Assembly: GCF_000829465.1 (NCBI RefSeq)
Contig: NZ_JXAL01000006.1
Span: forward strand, 62,001 to 126,000
Source: Cohnella kolymensis
GTDB lineage: Bacteria > Bacillota > Bacilli > Paenibacillales > Paenibacillaceae
Reading direction: 5' to 3'
Length of the DNA stretch: 64,000 bases
The notes under the pieces are model-generated. The model was not told where the DNA came from and did no database searches. It saw nothing but the letters and a program-made list of their open reading frames with translations. How positions within the stretch are numbered: the first letter of the stretch is position 1; every line of letters starts with the position of its first letter. Positions 39,966-48,899 of the stretch are shown here, piece after piece. Both the position numbers and the translations under genes were made by a program.

Positions 39966-40004
39966 CCGTTCAAAACAGATCCCATCTGTTTTGAACGGTT
40001 TTTT
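39966..40004 (+). terminator. Terminator of the nuo operon
   Basis: Perfect 15-base stem CCGTTCAAAACAGAT / ATCTGTTTTGAACGG with a CCC loop and a T6 tail. A very strong intrinsic terminator. Confidence 0.95.
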
Positions 40005-40148
40005 GTTGAGTAAACAAGGTTAAAGCATGTCTGCAGACACCTGAAGCATTCGACAGATTGCGACCAAAGAAGTATTTTTTGCACGAAAGAAGGAAATCGC
40101 TGTCGAAACTCGAAAAGATATCTTTAGAATAAAGAAGTTCATAAAGGC

Positions 40149-42512
40149 GTGGTTCGGATAAGAGATATCGTTAACAGAAGAAGAAAGGTTACTCGCCGAT
40201 TGCGAATAATCCTTTCCATAGCCGCCATTTCCCTCATTTGTGCGGCGCCGCTGCTGACGTCTTTCCTATCCCCGCGAGAGTACCGCCTCTCCTCGGATGA
40301 GGTGAGGATTGCCGCATCGTCGCAAGCTCGGGTTGCTGCACAACCGGGTATTTCGTCGTCCCCAGCTTTTTTGAACAGCATCGGGATTCCGCGTGCTTGG
40401 GCTGCATTAACAGAAGATGTAACATCAACCATTGCGATTGTGGATACAGGTGTCGATTTCAATCACCCTGAACTGAGGCCTTTCCTGCTTAAGGGGAAGA
40501 ACTTGATCGACGAACGCAAGCCGCCTCAGGATGACAACGGACATGGTACTGCCGTGGCCGGAATTATCGCTGAAGCGGCGAAGGCGGGGCAAAGCTCAGG
40601 TAAGCCCCGTTGGAAAGGAAAGCTGTTACCCGTCAAGGCACTCGATGATCAGGGTTCCGGCACCGAAGAGAGGTTGACGAACGGTCTTCGTTATGCGGTG
40701 GAACAGGGTGCCGATATTGTCGTGCTCTCGCTTGGACTAAGGCGTGACGCCCCGGATTTACGGGAAGCGGTAGCCTGGGCCGAGAGCAAAGGAGTGCTCC
40801 TCATCGCCGCCAGCGGTAATGATGCGGTTCTCCACGGTGCGAAAGCAGCCGTCCAATATCCGGCCGCATATCCGACTGTACTCGGCGTGTCAGGGTCCGA
40901 AGGCTTACAACCTGTGCTGAAATCCACATCCGGTCCTGAAGTCGATTTGAGCGCTGCTTGGCGTGTGCAGACATTGGCTGTCGGCGGCGGCATCACCCAG
41001 ATGGAAGGAACTTCTATGGGAGCGCCTCAGGTCGCAGCAGCTGCGGCGATGCTGAAGGCGGTACATCCCGACTGGGCGCCATCACGTCTGCGGGAAGCGT
41101 TAAGAATGACAGCCTTGAAGAAAAATCCGAAGGGCTGGAATTCAAACACCGGCTACGGTTTTTTGTCTGTGGACAAAGCAGTTGCGGCGGATGCGCGTGA
41201 GGATTGGCGTGAACCGAATAACTCCAAGGCTGAGGCAGCTCCATTTCCTGTGGGCAAAGAAGTGACCGCTGCATGGGGAAGTAAGAGCGATAACGATTGG
41301 TATTCCATTGAAATCCCTTATGACGGATATTATTCCGTTCTGGGAGATCAAGCGCAGCTGTCGTTGTATGACGAGAACGCGCTGGTGGAATCGGAGCAGG
41401 ATGACTCACCTGGGGTAATCGGGAAGTGGCGCGTTGCAAAAGGCCTTTATTGGCTTAAAGCGGTGAAGCCGCGAAACAACTCGAATGGATCCCGGGATTA
41501 TCACTTTACCTCGCACTTCGAGATGCGCCCCGACGCCAGCGAGCCGAATGACACTCCTGCGTCGGCGATGACCATTCCTTCTCGCAGCCAGCAATGGACG
41601 GGATCGTTTCATCAGGCTGGAGATGAGGATTGGGCGGTCATCAGTTTGCCGAAAGACGGAATGGTCAAAATTTCGGTAACTACTGACACCACACGCATAG
41701 ACCCGGAGCTTCTGGTCCAGCCTGCGGGTGGCACCGCGACTGTTGCAGACGAACGGGGAGACGGGGACAGCGAACACCTGACTTTACAACAAGTGAAAGC
41801 CGGCAAATTTTATATCAAGGTCAGAAACGCTTCCTCACCAAGACCTGAACCTGTAATCGGGACGTATACAGTCTCTTTGGAATATATTACCCAATACGTA
41901 GATCCGAATGAACCTAATGAGGGACCGTTAACGGCCACCCCATTGTCGTCCGATAACGTTTATACTGGGCTTTTGCCTACGGGGAAGGACCAGGATTGGT
42001 TCCATCTGACCATTAATGGCAAACAGAAAGTAAAGCTGCAGCTAACCCGTTTGCCCGGCTCAGCGGGCACATCTCTTGTATTAAGGGATAGAAAGCTGCA
42101 AACCTTAAAAAAATGGAGTAAATCCCATGGCCGCACTTCGATTCAAGCCGAAGCGCTGCTGCCGCCGGGCACTTATTACTTAACACTAACGGCGGATCCC
42201 ATTGCGGGGAATCGAAGTTATTTACTGGAAATGCGTACGGAGTCGGTTAACATGGCCTTTGCCGGTTTTTCCGCGCTTTGGACCGGCCTCGAACAGCGGT
42301 CTATTCAGAAATTACGGCACACAGATATATCACCACAATTGTGGGCATATGAATCGTTTTTGTCGGCAGGGGGTAAAAACGCCCTATTGTTCCTGAAAGC
42401 AACAGATGTTACGATGTGGTCCTATGCGTTACAATGGCTTTCCCAAATTCCTGGCAATGACCGAACACCATCAACCGTCACAACATTGAACTTGCGCGGG
42501 AGGAATGCTTGA
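40149..42512 (+). CDS. Subtilisin-like (S8) serine protease with C-terminal PPC-type repeats
   Basis: 787 aa, exported by an N-terminal signal/anchor helix (about residues 18-38). Catalytic triad D99 (IVDTGVDFNHPEL), H132 (DDNGHGTAVAGI) and S289 (EGTSMGAPQVAAAAAML), with oxyanion N224 in AASGND. After the protease domain come three beta-rich repeats, opening EPNNSK (about 354), EPNDTP (about 466) and EPNEGP (about 587), typical of bacterial pre-peptidase C-terminal domains. The GTG start has AAAGG unusually close, so the true start may lie a few codons later. The stop overlaps the downstream ywzB start. Confidence 0.9.
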   Translation: MVRIRDIVNRRRKVTRRLRIILSIAAISLICAAPLLTSFLSPREYRLSSDEVRIAASSQARVAAQPGISSSPAFLNSIGIPRAWAALTEDVTSTIAIVDTGVDFNHPELRPFLLKGKNLIDERKPPQDDNGHGTAVAGIIAEAAKAGQSSGKPRWKGKLLPVKALDDQGSGTEERLTNGLRYAVEQGADIVVLSLGLRRDAPDLREAVAWAESKGVLLIAASGNDAVLHGAKAAVQYPAAYPTVLGVSGSEGLQPVLKSTSGPEVDLSAAWRVQTLAVGGGITQMEGTSMGAPQVAAAAAMLKAVHPDWAPSRLREALRMTALKKNPKGWNSNTGYGFLSVDKAVAADAREDWREPNNSKAEAAPFPVGKEVTAAWGSKSDNDWYSIEIPYDGYYSVLGDQAQLSLYDENALVESEQDDSPGVIGKWRVAKGLYWLKAVKPRNNSNGSRDYHFTSHFEMRPDASEPNDTPASAMTIPSRSQQWTGSFHQAGDEDWAVISLPKDGMVKISVTTDTTRIDPELLVQPAGGTATVADERGDGDSEHLTLQQVKAGKFYIKVRNASSPRPEPVIGTYTVSLEYITQYVDPNEPNEGPLTATPLSSDNVYTGLLPTGKDQDWFHLTINGKQKVKLQLTRLPGSAGTSLVLRDRKLQTLKKWSKSHGRTSIQAEALLPPGTYYLTLTADPIAGNRSYLLEMRTESVNMAFAGFSALWTGLEQRSIQKLRHTDISPQLWAYESFLSAGGKNALLFLKATDVTMWSYALQWLSQIPGNDRTPSTVTTLNLRGRNA

Positions 42513-42769
42513 AGATGGATGGATCAGTGCTCGCGTTGGCCGGCTGGGAAGGATTACTTGCCATAATCGTGACGCTTGGCTGTATCGCCTTTTCTTGGGT
42601 AATACTTCAAGAGCTCAATTTCGATAAACTCGTCCGGAATCCCCGAAGTGCACGTGCCCGATTGCTGCAATTGCTGACGGCAATTGCCCTGGGACACCTG
42701 GTCGCCCGGTTCGTCTTGGACTATTGGACATGGACTCGTGCGATCAATTGGCTGTTCCGTTCCGGATAA
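42509..42769 (+). CDS. ywzB: DUF1146 small membrane protein (YwzB family)
   Basis: 86 aa with a TTG start overlapping the protease stop; an ATG two codons in is an alternative and has better spacing to GGAGG. Two hydrophobic helices flank LQELNFDKLVRNPRSARARLLQLL, the DUF1146 core. Conserved next to murA and spoIID in Bacilli; function unknown. Confidence 0.85.
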   Translation: MKMDGSVLALAGWEGLLAIIVTLGCIAFSWVILQELNFDKLVRNPRSARARLLQLLTAIALGHLVARFVLDYWTWTRAINWLFRSG

Positions 42770-42893
42770 CGGCCGGCCGCATAAGGGTGTGTCGGAATGA
42801 AAACAATGGGTAATAAGTGTGCAACGGGATGGGACAGGGAAATAACGAAAGAAAAATGTCGAGAAACGATCGAAAAACGCCAAAAGTTGCCGC

Positions 42894-42923
42894 TTGTGCC
42901 AAAGTTGGGCTCGGTGGTATTAT
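42894..42923 (+). promoter_or_regulatory. Candidate murA promoter
   Basis: TTGTGC, 18-bp spacer, TATTAT, 76 bp before murA. Confidence 0.45.
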
Positions 42924-42998
42924 GAAATTTGGGTTTTTCAGGGTAAGGCGATCGCCTGCAGCCCGGAAAAAATCTATTATTCGCGGAGGGAACCACCC

Positions 42999-44402
42999 AT
43001 GAGCAAAATCATCGTCCGCGGCGGACGTACCCTGAAGGGAACAGTTCGCGTACACGGCGCCAAAAATTCAGTCCTCCCGATCCTGGCGGCTGCACTGTTA
43101 GCAGAAGAAGGATCCAGCGTCATTCATGACGTTCCCGCCCTTGACGATGTAAAGAACATCCTGCAAGTGCTGGCGGCTTTGGGGGTTCACGCACAGCAAA
43201 GTGACGGAAGTGTCCGTCTGCAAGCTGAATCGCTGACTTCACATGAAGCACCTTACGAGTTAGTAAGAAAAATGCGTGCATCGTTCTTGGTTATGGGACC
43301 ACTGTTGGCACGACTGGGTAAAGTGAAAATTTCGCTTCCCGGGGGTTGTGCGATCGGAACGCGTCCCATCGATCAACATCTGAAGGGTTTCGAAGCAATG
43401 GGAGCAGAGATCGGCTTCGGCCAAGGCGCCATTGAAGCCACTGTTAACGGGAAATTGCGCGGAGCCAGAATTTACTTAGACGTTGCCAGCGTTGGAGCCA
43501 CAGAGAATATCATGATGGCTGCTGCAACGGCAGACGGCACAACGACCATCGAAAATGCCGCCAAAGAACCGGAAATCGTCGACCTGGCGAACTATCTCAA
43601 TGCCATGGGCGCCATAGTCCGCGGTGCGGGTACAGGTGTCATTCGCATTGAGGGTGTTGAGCGTTTGCATGGCGTGGAGCATCATGTCATTCCCGACCGC
43701 GTCGAAGCGGGCACTTATATGATCGCAGCTGCCATTACCGGCGGAGATGTATATGTTGAAGGCGCTATTCGCGACCATCTCGGTCCTGTCGTTGCAAAGC
43801 TCGAGGAAATGGGTGCAGTCATCGACTGCGACGAGAACGGCATTCGTGTCAGAGCGAGCCATCCTCTTCGTGCCGTTGACGTCAAGACATTGCCGTACCC
43901 CGGATTCCCGACCGATATGCAGGCTCAGATGATGACACTGCTCTTGGTCGCGGATGGAACAAGCATTGTTACTGAGACCGTTTTTGAAAATCGTTTCATG
44001 CATGTCGATGAATTGATAAAAATGGGTGCCGAGATCAAGGTGGATGGCCGCACAGCAATTGTGACCGGTAATGCCAAGATCTCCGGTGCCAGCGTATGCG
44101 CAACTGATCTGCGTGCAGGCGCCGCACTCATCTGTGCAGCCCTTGCAGCTGAGGGAAGCACGGAAGTAACCGGACTTCACCATATCGAACGCGGCTATGT
44201 GGATATTGTCAGCAAATTGGCCGTACTCGGAGCCGACATATTGCGTGCGCCTTCTCCGGAAGAGCTTTTGGAAGAGGCCGAGCAAGCACAACTGCAACCT
44301 GCGAATCTGCTTCAGCATCTGGAACAACAGCAGCAGCAACCACAGCGCCCAGCCGCAAAAGCGGATGTCGGTGTGCTGAACGTTCAAGCCACACTGGCAT
44401 AA
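42999..44402 (+). CDS. murA: UDP-N-acetylglucosamine 1-carboxyvinyltransferase
   Basis: 467 aa from ATG 42999 (GGAGGG upstream). Opens [28 protein letters not shown] with the UDP-GlcNAc-binding KN pair; [26 protein letters not shown] contains the PEP-binding cysteine. Ends in a Gln-rich, non-conserved tail of about 40 residues ([11 protein letters not shown]), longer than usual. First committed step of peptidoglycan synthesis; target of fosfomycin. Confidence 0.96.
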   Translation: MSKIIVRGGRTLKGTVRVHGAKNSVLPILAAALLAEEGSSVIHDVPALDDVKNILQVLAALGVHAQQSDGSVRLQAESLTSHEAPYELVRKMRASFLVMGPLLARLGKVKISLPGGCAIGTRPIDQHLKGFEAMGAEIGFGQGAIEATVNGKLRGARIYLDVASVGATENIMMAAATADGTTTIENAAKEPEIVDLANYLNAMGAIVRGAGTGVIRIEGVERLHGVEHHVIPDRVEAGTYMIAAAITGGDVYVEGAIRDHLGPVVAKLEEMGAVIDCDENGIRVRASHPLRAVDVKTLPYPGFPTDMQAQMMTLLLVADGTSIVTETVFENRFMHVDELIKMGAEIKVDGRTAIVTGNAKISGASVCATDLRAGAALICAALAAEGSTEVTGLHHIERGYVDIVSKLAVLGADILRAPSPEELLEEAEQAQLQPANLLQHLEQQQQQPQRPAAKADVGVLNVQATLA

Positions 44403-44451
44403 GCTGCTTTTTTCCCGAAATTCACCGCACTCATCGCATACTTATACAAGT

Positions 44452-44485
44452 CCCTCAAGCCTTCGCGGGTTTGAGGGATTTTTCA
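44452..44485 (+). terminator. Terminator after murA
   Basis: TCCCTCAA / TTGAGGGA stem followed by TTTTT. The remaining 200 bp to the transposase-like gene hold no feature I can recognise. Confidence 0.85.
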
Positions 44486-44688
44486 TTTTTCGGATTGGTG
44501 CCGGCGCTGCATTACTCCCTTTCAAGTCCTTATGGGCACTATCCCCGTCACTCAGGTGATACTCAAATCGATATAGAGATTGCTCAGGAACCGGATCAGC
44601 AAAATTGTAACTTCATTAAAATGATACCGTTTACATATTAGACTCGTCATTCATCCAAAATGTTGCGCAAACGAATATTGAAAAAATC

Positions 44689-45615
44689 TTAACTTGCTGC
44701 TGCTCTTACGCGGAAAAAGGACAAGGGTCTGGACTTTCTCCTTGCTGTTTTGTCACGGATCAACACAGGATAGGTCAAAGTAGGGGTACTAGCAGAAAGT
44801 TCTAATAGTTTAGTAAGAATCGGCTGTCGACGCAGCTGCATGTTCATTCCAAAGCAGTACTGATCCAAATAAGCTTGCAGATGTTTTCCGCCGATCCCAT
44901 GAAATGTAAAGTTCAGCCAACAGTTAAGCTTCTTGCACATCTGAAACAAAGGTTGAAATTTATTAGCACGGAATTTGCGTGTTTCAACGATCACTTCATA
45001 GGCATCAGGAGCCACATGTTCTTTAATAAATTGTCGTTTTCCGAAGCTGACGATGTAGCCTTCATTAAGATGATCCTGGGGCACTTGCTTGATTTTGACT
45101 TGAGCCAATTCCCCAGTCTCCTCGATGGAGGCGGCCATAAGAAGAATGTGTTCTTGCGGATGTAGATAGACGGTGGGGTTATATGGTCCGCCATATTGCC
45201 CCCAATTGATTCGAACCAGGCCGGTGAGCAATTCACTTTTGTCAGCTTCTCTCATGGCATGGCGGATTTTATGACAGATGAGCCAGGCTGTTTTGTAAGT
45301 TGTGTCGATAATGGAAGCTAACCGCAGCGCACTGATACCGCCAGGCTGAGCGTGGAGATACAGAGCTTGAAACCACAATCTCAACGGGGTACGGCTACCC
45401 TCGAAAATCGTACCGGCAATATGCGATGTCTGGTGTCTGCATGAACTGCATTCATACAGCGGCAGCTTACGACTGCGGATGACGTATGCATGCTGATCGT
45501 CACACCGCGGGCAGCGGAATCCGTCCGGCCATCTCGCTTCATACAAAGCAGCCCTGCAAACATCCTCCTGCTCAAAGCGCTCACAAAACTCCTCAAAGCC
45601 CAGAGATTCCACCAC
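44689..45615 (-). CDS. IS1595-type transposase-like protein, catalytic residues apparently lost
   Basis: 308 aa, GTG start at 45615 with GGAGG seven bases upstream. An intact zinc ribbon (C35, C38, C56, C59) and the IS1595 helix region (RLWFQALYLHAQPGGISALRLASII) precede an ISXO2-like domain. Where the family has its DE motif before the YxGG turn, this protein reads RINWGQYGG (N137, W138). The second TDG motif is not found, and the segment before KLNCW...KHLQAYLDQY is shortened. It therefore looks catalytically inactive: a decayed or domesticated transposase. No clear terminal inverted repeats flank it. A LexA-like box overlaps its promoter. Confidence 0.75.
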   Translation of the reverse strand: MVESLGFEEFCERFEQEDVCRAALYEARWPDGFRCPRCDDQHAYVIRSRKLPLYECSSCRHQTSHIAGTIFEGSRTPLRLWFQALYLHAQPGGISALRLASIIDTTYKTAWLICHKIRHAMREADKSELLTGLVRINWGQYGGPYNPTVYLHPQEHILLMAASIEETGELAQVKIKQVPQDHLNEGYIVSFGKRQFIKEHVAPDAYEVIVETRKFRANKFQPLFQMCKKLNCWLNFTFHGIGGKHLQAYLDQYCFGMNMQLRRQPILTKLLELSASTPTLTYPVLIRDKTARRKSRPLSFFRVRAAAS

Positions 45616-45633
45616 TATTATTCCTCCAAAATA

Positions 45634-45647
45634 AGAACATGTGTTCT
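45634..45647 (-). promoter_or_regulatory. LexA-like operator of the transposase-like gene
   Basis: The 14-base palindrome AGAACATGTGTTCT contains GAACATGTGTTC, an exact match to the GAAC-RNRY-GTTC core of the Bacillus LexA box. It lies 19 bases upstream of the GTG start and directly downstream of an AT-rich -10-like stretch (TATATA on the minus strand), a position where a repressor would block transcription. Confidence 0.6.
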
Positions 45648-45773
45648 ATATATAATTTACCAAAAAATCAATCGTCTAGCAATCAAAATTTTTTCGCAAC
45701 TGGAAGTTTTATTTGCTTTTTCAGGGTTCCTTCAAGAAAGTGATAACGGTTAAAAGCAAAAAAACTGAAATGG

Positions 45774-45895
45774 TCCTGCACGAGCGGGATAGAGGCCAAA
45801 AGGAGTCAATTGAGAGAACGTCCTGCACGAGCGGGATAGTGGACATAAGGGATCCAACACACAAAGCCTCCTGCATGAAGGGGATAGTGGCCATA
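45774..45895. repeat. Three direct repeats with period 47-48 bp
   Basis: Units start at 45774, 45821 and 45869, with the shared core TCCTGCACGAGCGGGATAG followed by WGGMCAWAAG. The third unit has several changes. A diverged fragment (GTGCACGAGCA) follows near 45920. CCTGC-ACGA-GCGGG can fold as a small hairpin in units 1 and 2. They lie in the 474-bp gap between the transposase-like gene and spoIID, outside any convincing gene. Confidence 0.7.
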
Positions 45896-46089
45896 AGTGA
45901 AGTTGCAGGGACATCTGATGTGCACGAGCAAACTGTACAGGAGGAAGCACACTGTCTAGCATTGTTGTTCTACCTATCGGATTGCCTGCATATTTTGAAA
46001 GCATCGGCGAACGCAGACAAGCTGTGAATCTTAAATAGAGAGTCTGCGATAGATTGCTGAAAATAATGTTTGGCAGGTGAGCCATTCCC

Positions 46090-47259
46090 ATGGATCGCAA
46101 GCAAAATGAAAAATGGCTGACCGGTACGAGTTCCAAAGCGACTTTGAATTTATGGCTGGCATTTTCCATGGGTGTCGCATTCGCGGTATTATCGTGGCTG
46201 CATCTCCATTCGGATAATGGGGCGCAGGCTGATTTAGTTTCGCAGGGTGTTTTTGAGGACAACGAAGGCTCGCAAGGTACGAAGAATATCGAAACAGTCG
46301 ACAATGTAGCCGGCCCCCTGGATGCAGACGGTGCACCAACCTTGGGCGCTAAGGGTGCAGACGAAGCTGATTCTGAGCCGAGGATCAACATACGAGTATA
46401 TTTAATGGAGGATAAAAGAGTAGAATCGGTGCAGCTCGAAACCTATGTCGCTGGAGTGGTGGCAGCCGAGATGCCGGTCGATTTTGAGCCGGCAGCTCTT
46501 GAAGCTCAGGCGCTGGCCGCAAGAACTTATATTGTTCGGAAACTTTGGCTGAATGACAAATCAGGTGTGCCGGTGCCGGGAGCGGATGTGACCGATACGC
46601 AAACTCATCAAGTATACCGATCGTCTTCCGAAATGAAACGGCTGGCAGCAATTGACCAAGCGGGATGGCGAAAGGTTCAAAAGGCGGTAAAGGATACCGC
46701 CGGACAAGTTATCTCTTATCGAGGCGAGCCGATTGAGGCGCTTTTCTTTTCTACCAGCAACGGATATACGGAAAATTCGGAAGAAGTATTTCCGGCTAAA
46801 CTCCCGTACCTCAGATCGGTTGCAAGTCCTTGGGATAAAGAGGGCTCACCACGAGCGGCGGAAACGGTGGAGATGCCCTTGACCGATTTCTATCAAAAGC
46901 TCGGAGTGCGCTCCCTCTCGGCCGGCGCCGGTGTGATCCGTCAGCCAACGATCCGCATTGTCGAACGAACGGCAGGTCATCGAGTGAAACTACTTTCAGC
47001 CGGCGGAACAATTTTAACCGGCGAGCAGGTGCGTAATAAGCTGGGCCTGCGTTCGGCATCTTTCGAGTGGGTTGTTCGCAAGGACAAAGTGGTCATGACA
47101 GTCTTCGGAAGCGGACATGGTGTCGGCATGAGCCAGTGGGGGGCGCAAGGCATGGCACAAGCAGGTATGTCCGCCCGCCAAATCGTGCAACATTACTATA
47201 CGGGCACCCTCATAGAGAAAGTTTCGAAGCTTCTGAATCGGTCCGGAAAACGTCTCTAA
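46090..47259 (+). CDS. spoIID: Stage II sporulation protein D (lytic transglycosylase)
   Basis: 389 aa. N-terminal membrane helix (LNLWLAFSMGVAFAVLSWL), an acidic linker, then the SpoIID domain. The catalytic glutamate is E127 in VAAEMP; AQALAARTYIVRK and the DTQTHQVY segment follow; GSGHGVGMSQWGAQGMA is the C-terminal signature. It cleaves denuded glycan strands during engulfment, working with SpoIIM and SpoIIP. Gene order murA-spoIID-spoIIQ is conserved. Confidence 0.95.
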   Translation: MDRKQNEKWLTGTSSKATLNLWLAFSMGVAFAVLSWLHLHSDNGAQADLVSQGVFEDNEGSQGTKNIETVDNVAGPLDADGAPTLGAKGADEADSEPRINIRVYLMEDKRVESVQLETYVAGVVAAEMPVDFEPAALEAQALAARTYIVRKLWLNDKSGVPVPGADVTDTQTHQVYRSSSEMKRLAAIDQAGWRKVQKAVKDTAGQVISYRGEPIEALFFSTSNGYTENSEEVFPAKLPYLRSVASPWDKEGSPRAAETVEMPLTDFYQKLGVRSLSAGAGVIRQPTIRIVERTAGHRVKLLSAGGTILTGEQVRNKLGLRSASFEWVVRKDKVVMTVFGSGHGVGMSQWGAQGMAQAGMSARQIVQHYYTGTLIEKVSKLLNRSGKRL

Positions 47260-47302
47260 ATATCTTTTCGCTACAAAAATTGTAATCTTTCAACTAAAAC
47301 AG

Positions 47303-47331
47303 GTATAAAACCCCGTCACCTGGTAAGAATG
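47303..47331 (+). promoter_or_regulatory. Candidate sigma-F/G promoter of spoIIQ
   Basis: GTATA (-35), 14-bp spacer, GGTAAGAATG (-10); every defined base of the forespore consensus GYWTA ... GGNRANANTR is present. It lies 23 bp before the ATG, in the short spoIID-spoIIQ gap. Confidence 0.7.
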
Positions 47332-47353
47332 GCTTACTGAGGTGATGATAATA

Positions 47354-48088
47354 ATGAATGAAGGTAACAAAACTCCACGCAAGATCGAAGAGTCTACCAA
47401 GTCGGTTGCGGAATCGTCTTCCGCTGTCAAGCCTTCCGGATGGAAGAGGCTGCTTTCCAAGCGCTGGGTATTCCCTGCAGCTTACATGGCCGCGGCAGCA
47501 ATTATCGTAACGATTCTCTGGCTGAATTCGGGAGCGGTAGAGAAAGATCCACAGCAAGCCGTTCCTGGACTCACAGATGTCGACAAGAGCGATACCGCCG
47601 GTCAATCAAGCGCTGACGCCCTGGAAGCTGCCGCCAACGGAGAAACACTCCAGTGGCCGGTAGCAAAGCTGGAAGACATGGACACCAAGATGGCTTTCTA
47701 TGATGAAAAAGCATCGGAAGAAGAGCGCCAAGCCGCATTGGTAGAGTACAACCAGCAGTTCATCCCGCATATGGCCGTAGATTTGGCCCGTAAGGACGCC
47801 AAAGAATTCGAAGTCCTGGCTGCAATGAGCGGGAAGGTATCGGTGGCCGAGCAGAATACGGTCAACGGCTATGAGGTGCAAATCGAGCATCCGAACGGTT
47901 TGGTGACGATCTACCAAAGCTTGAAAGACTTGAAGGTTCAAGTCGGCGATGAAGTGGAGCAAGGCGATCTGATCGCAACAGCAGGTGAAAGCGAGTTTGA
48001 ACCGGCTGAAGGGATCCACGTACATTTCGAGGTTCACAACAACGGCAAGTCTGTTAATCCGGCTACCTTGATCAAAACAAAAGAGTAA
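47354..48088 (+). CDS. spoIIQ: SpoIIQ-like M23 peptidase domain protein with intact zinc ligands
   Basis: 244 aa from the ATG that has GAGGTGAT eight bases upstream. One membrane helix (about 38-58), then an LytM/M23 domain. H139 and D143 (HMAVD) and H222/H224 (HVH) occupy the zinc-ligand positions; B. subtilis SpoIIQ lacks one of these and is inactive. VLAAMSGKV, LVTIYQSLKDLKVQVGDEVEQGD match SpoIIQ. Its forespore-side role is to bind SpoIIIAH across the engulfing septum. Confidence 0.88.
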   Translation: MNEGNKTPRKIEESTKSVAESSSAVKPSGWKRLLSKRWVFPAAYMAAAAIIVTILWLNSGAVEKDPQQAVPGLTDVDKSDTAGQSSADALEAAANGETLQWPVAKLEDMDTKMAFYDEKASEEERQAALVEYNQQFIPHMAVDLARKDAKEFEVLAAMSGKVSVAEQNTVNGYEVQIEHPNGLVTIYQSLKDLKVQVGDEVEQGDLIATAGESEFEPAEGIHVHFEVHNNGKSVNPATLIKTKE

Positions 48089-48110
48089 TTTGTCGCAAGC
48101 TACAAGAAGC

Positions 48111-48160
48111 AGGGCGCTTTTCCCGTACAAGATGCGGGACGAGCGCCCTCTTTCTTTTTG
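48111..48160 (+). terminator. Terminator after spoIIQ
   Basis: AGGGCGCT / AGCGCCCT with an inner CCCG/CGGG pairing, followed by a T-rich tail. The remaining 290 bp to the spoIIID promoter hold no recognisable gene. Confidence 0.8.
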
Positions 48161-48430
48161 ATATAAAAGACCTATTAAGTAACAACTCCTAATTGAAAGA
48201 AGCTTGGCCTAAGCGGCCATAAAAATGCCCCCATTGATGCCGGTAGTGGAGATTATTTTTGATTAGGGATAAGGTCATCACCATTAAATCGGCTGGGAAA
48301 GCAAGCAGAAAGGCAGACGGCGCAAGCTTCTCTGTCTTTTTGCGTGGGACTAAAGATGCATGGGATGAACGTTTGTACCCATAGTTCTCGTCGGAATCGG
48401 GACTTTCTAGGCTTGTCAGGCTTGGCTACA

Positions 48431-48460
48431 AAGAATAAGTGACCGCGCCCCTCATATAAT
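48431..48460 (+). promoter_or_regulatory. Candidate sigma-E promoter of spoIIID
   Basis: CATATAAT matches the sigma-E -10 (CATACAMT) at 7 of 8 positions, with an AT-rich GAATAA 14 bp upstream as -35. spoIIID is sigma-E dependent in Bacillus. Confidence 0.45.
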
Positions 48461-48492
48461 GTACCAATCTATTTCAGCAGGGAGGCGGGAGC

Positions 48493-48780
48493 GTGCACGA
48501 TTACATCAAGGAACGCACGATCAAGATCGGCCGTTGCATTGTGGAGACGCGCCATACGGTGCGAACGATAGCCAAAGAATTCGGTGTCTCCAAAAGCACG
48601 GTGCATAAAGATCTGACTGAGCGGCTGCCGGAAATCAACCCCGATTTGGCCGACCAGGTCAAGCACATTCTTGAGTACCATAAATCGATCCGGCACCTGA
48701 GGGGAGGAGAAGCGACCAAGATCAAATATAAGAAAACAACCATCAAAAAACGTGAAGTTTTGACAGCAGGGAAAGCATAA
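48493..48780 (+). CDS. spoIIID: Sporulation transcription factor SpoIIID
   Basis: 95 aa, GTG start after GGAGGCGG. Helix-turn-helix in HTVRTIAKEFGVSKSTVHKDL, followed by a basic C-terminal tail (KIKYKKTTIKKR) that adds DNA contacts. Mother-cell regulator acting between sigma-E and sigma-K. Next to mbl as in Bacillus. Confidence 0.97.
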   Translation: MHDYIKERTIKIGRCIVETRHTVRTIAKEFGVSKSTVHKDLTERLPEINPDLADQVKHILEYHKSIRHLRGGEATKIKYKKTTIKKREVLTAGKA

Positions 48781-48899
48781 TATCCATAATATTGTCGATA
48801 AAAAAGGAATTATTATACTTGTGGCGAATAATATACCCATCTAAGCTACATTTAAACATTGCAGCAGTCATTCCATAACGGTGAGGGATCATACACGTC

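Noticed and set aside
42817-43002. Small open frame between ywzB and murA
   Set aside because: No ribosome-binding site, basic random-looking sequence, and it contains the murA promoter.
44640-45720. Intact IS1595 element with terminal inverted repeats
   Set aside because: Sequence on both sides of the transposase-like gene shows only weak GTTGCG-like similarity and no target-site duplication.
45774-45935. CRISPR-like array from evenly spaced direct repeats
   Set aside because: Only three clear units, with conservation extending into the supposed spacers and no cas genes; better described as a dispersed repeat cluster.
45750-46391. Minus-strand open frame across the repeat cluster and spoIID start
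   Set aside because: Its apparent internal repeats come from the DNA repeats, and most of it overlaps spoIID in antisense.
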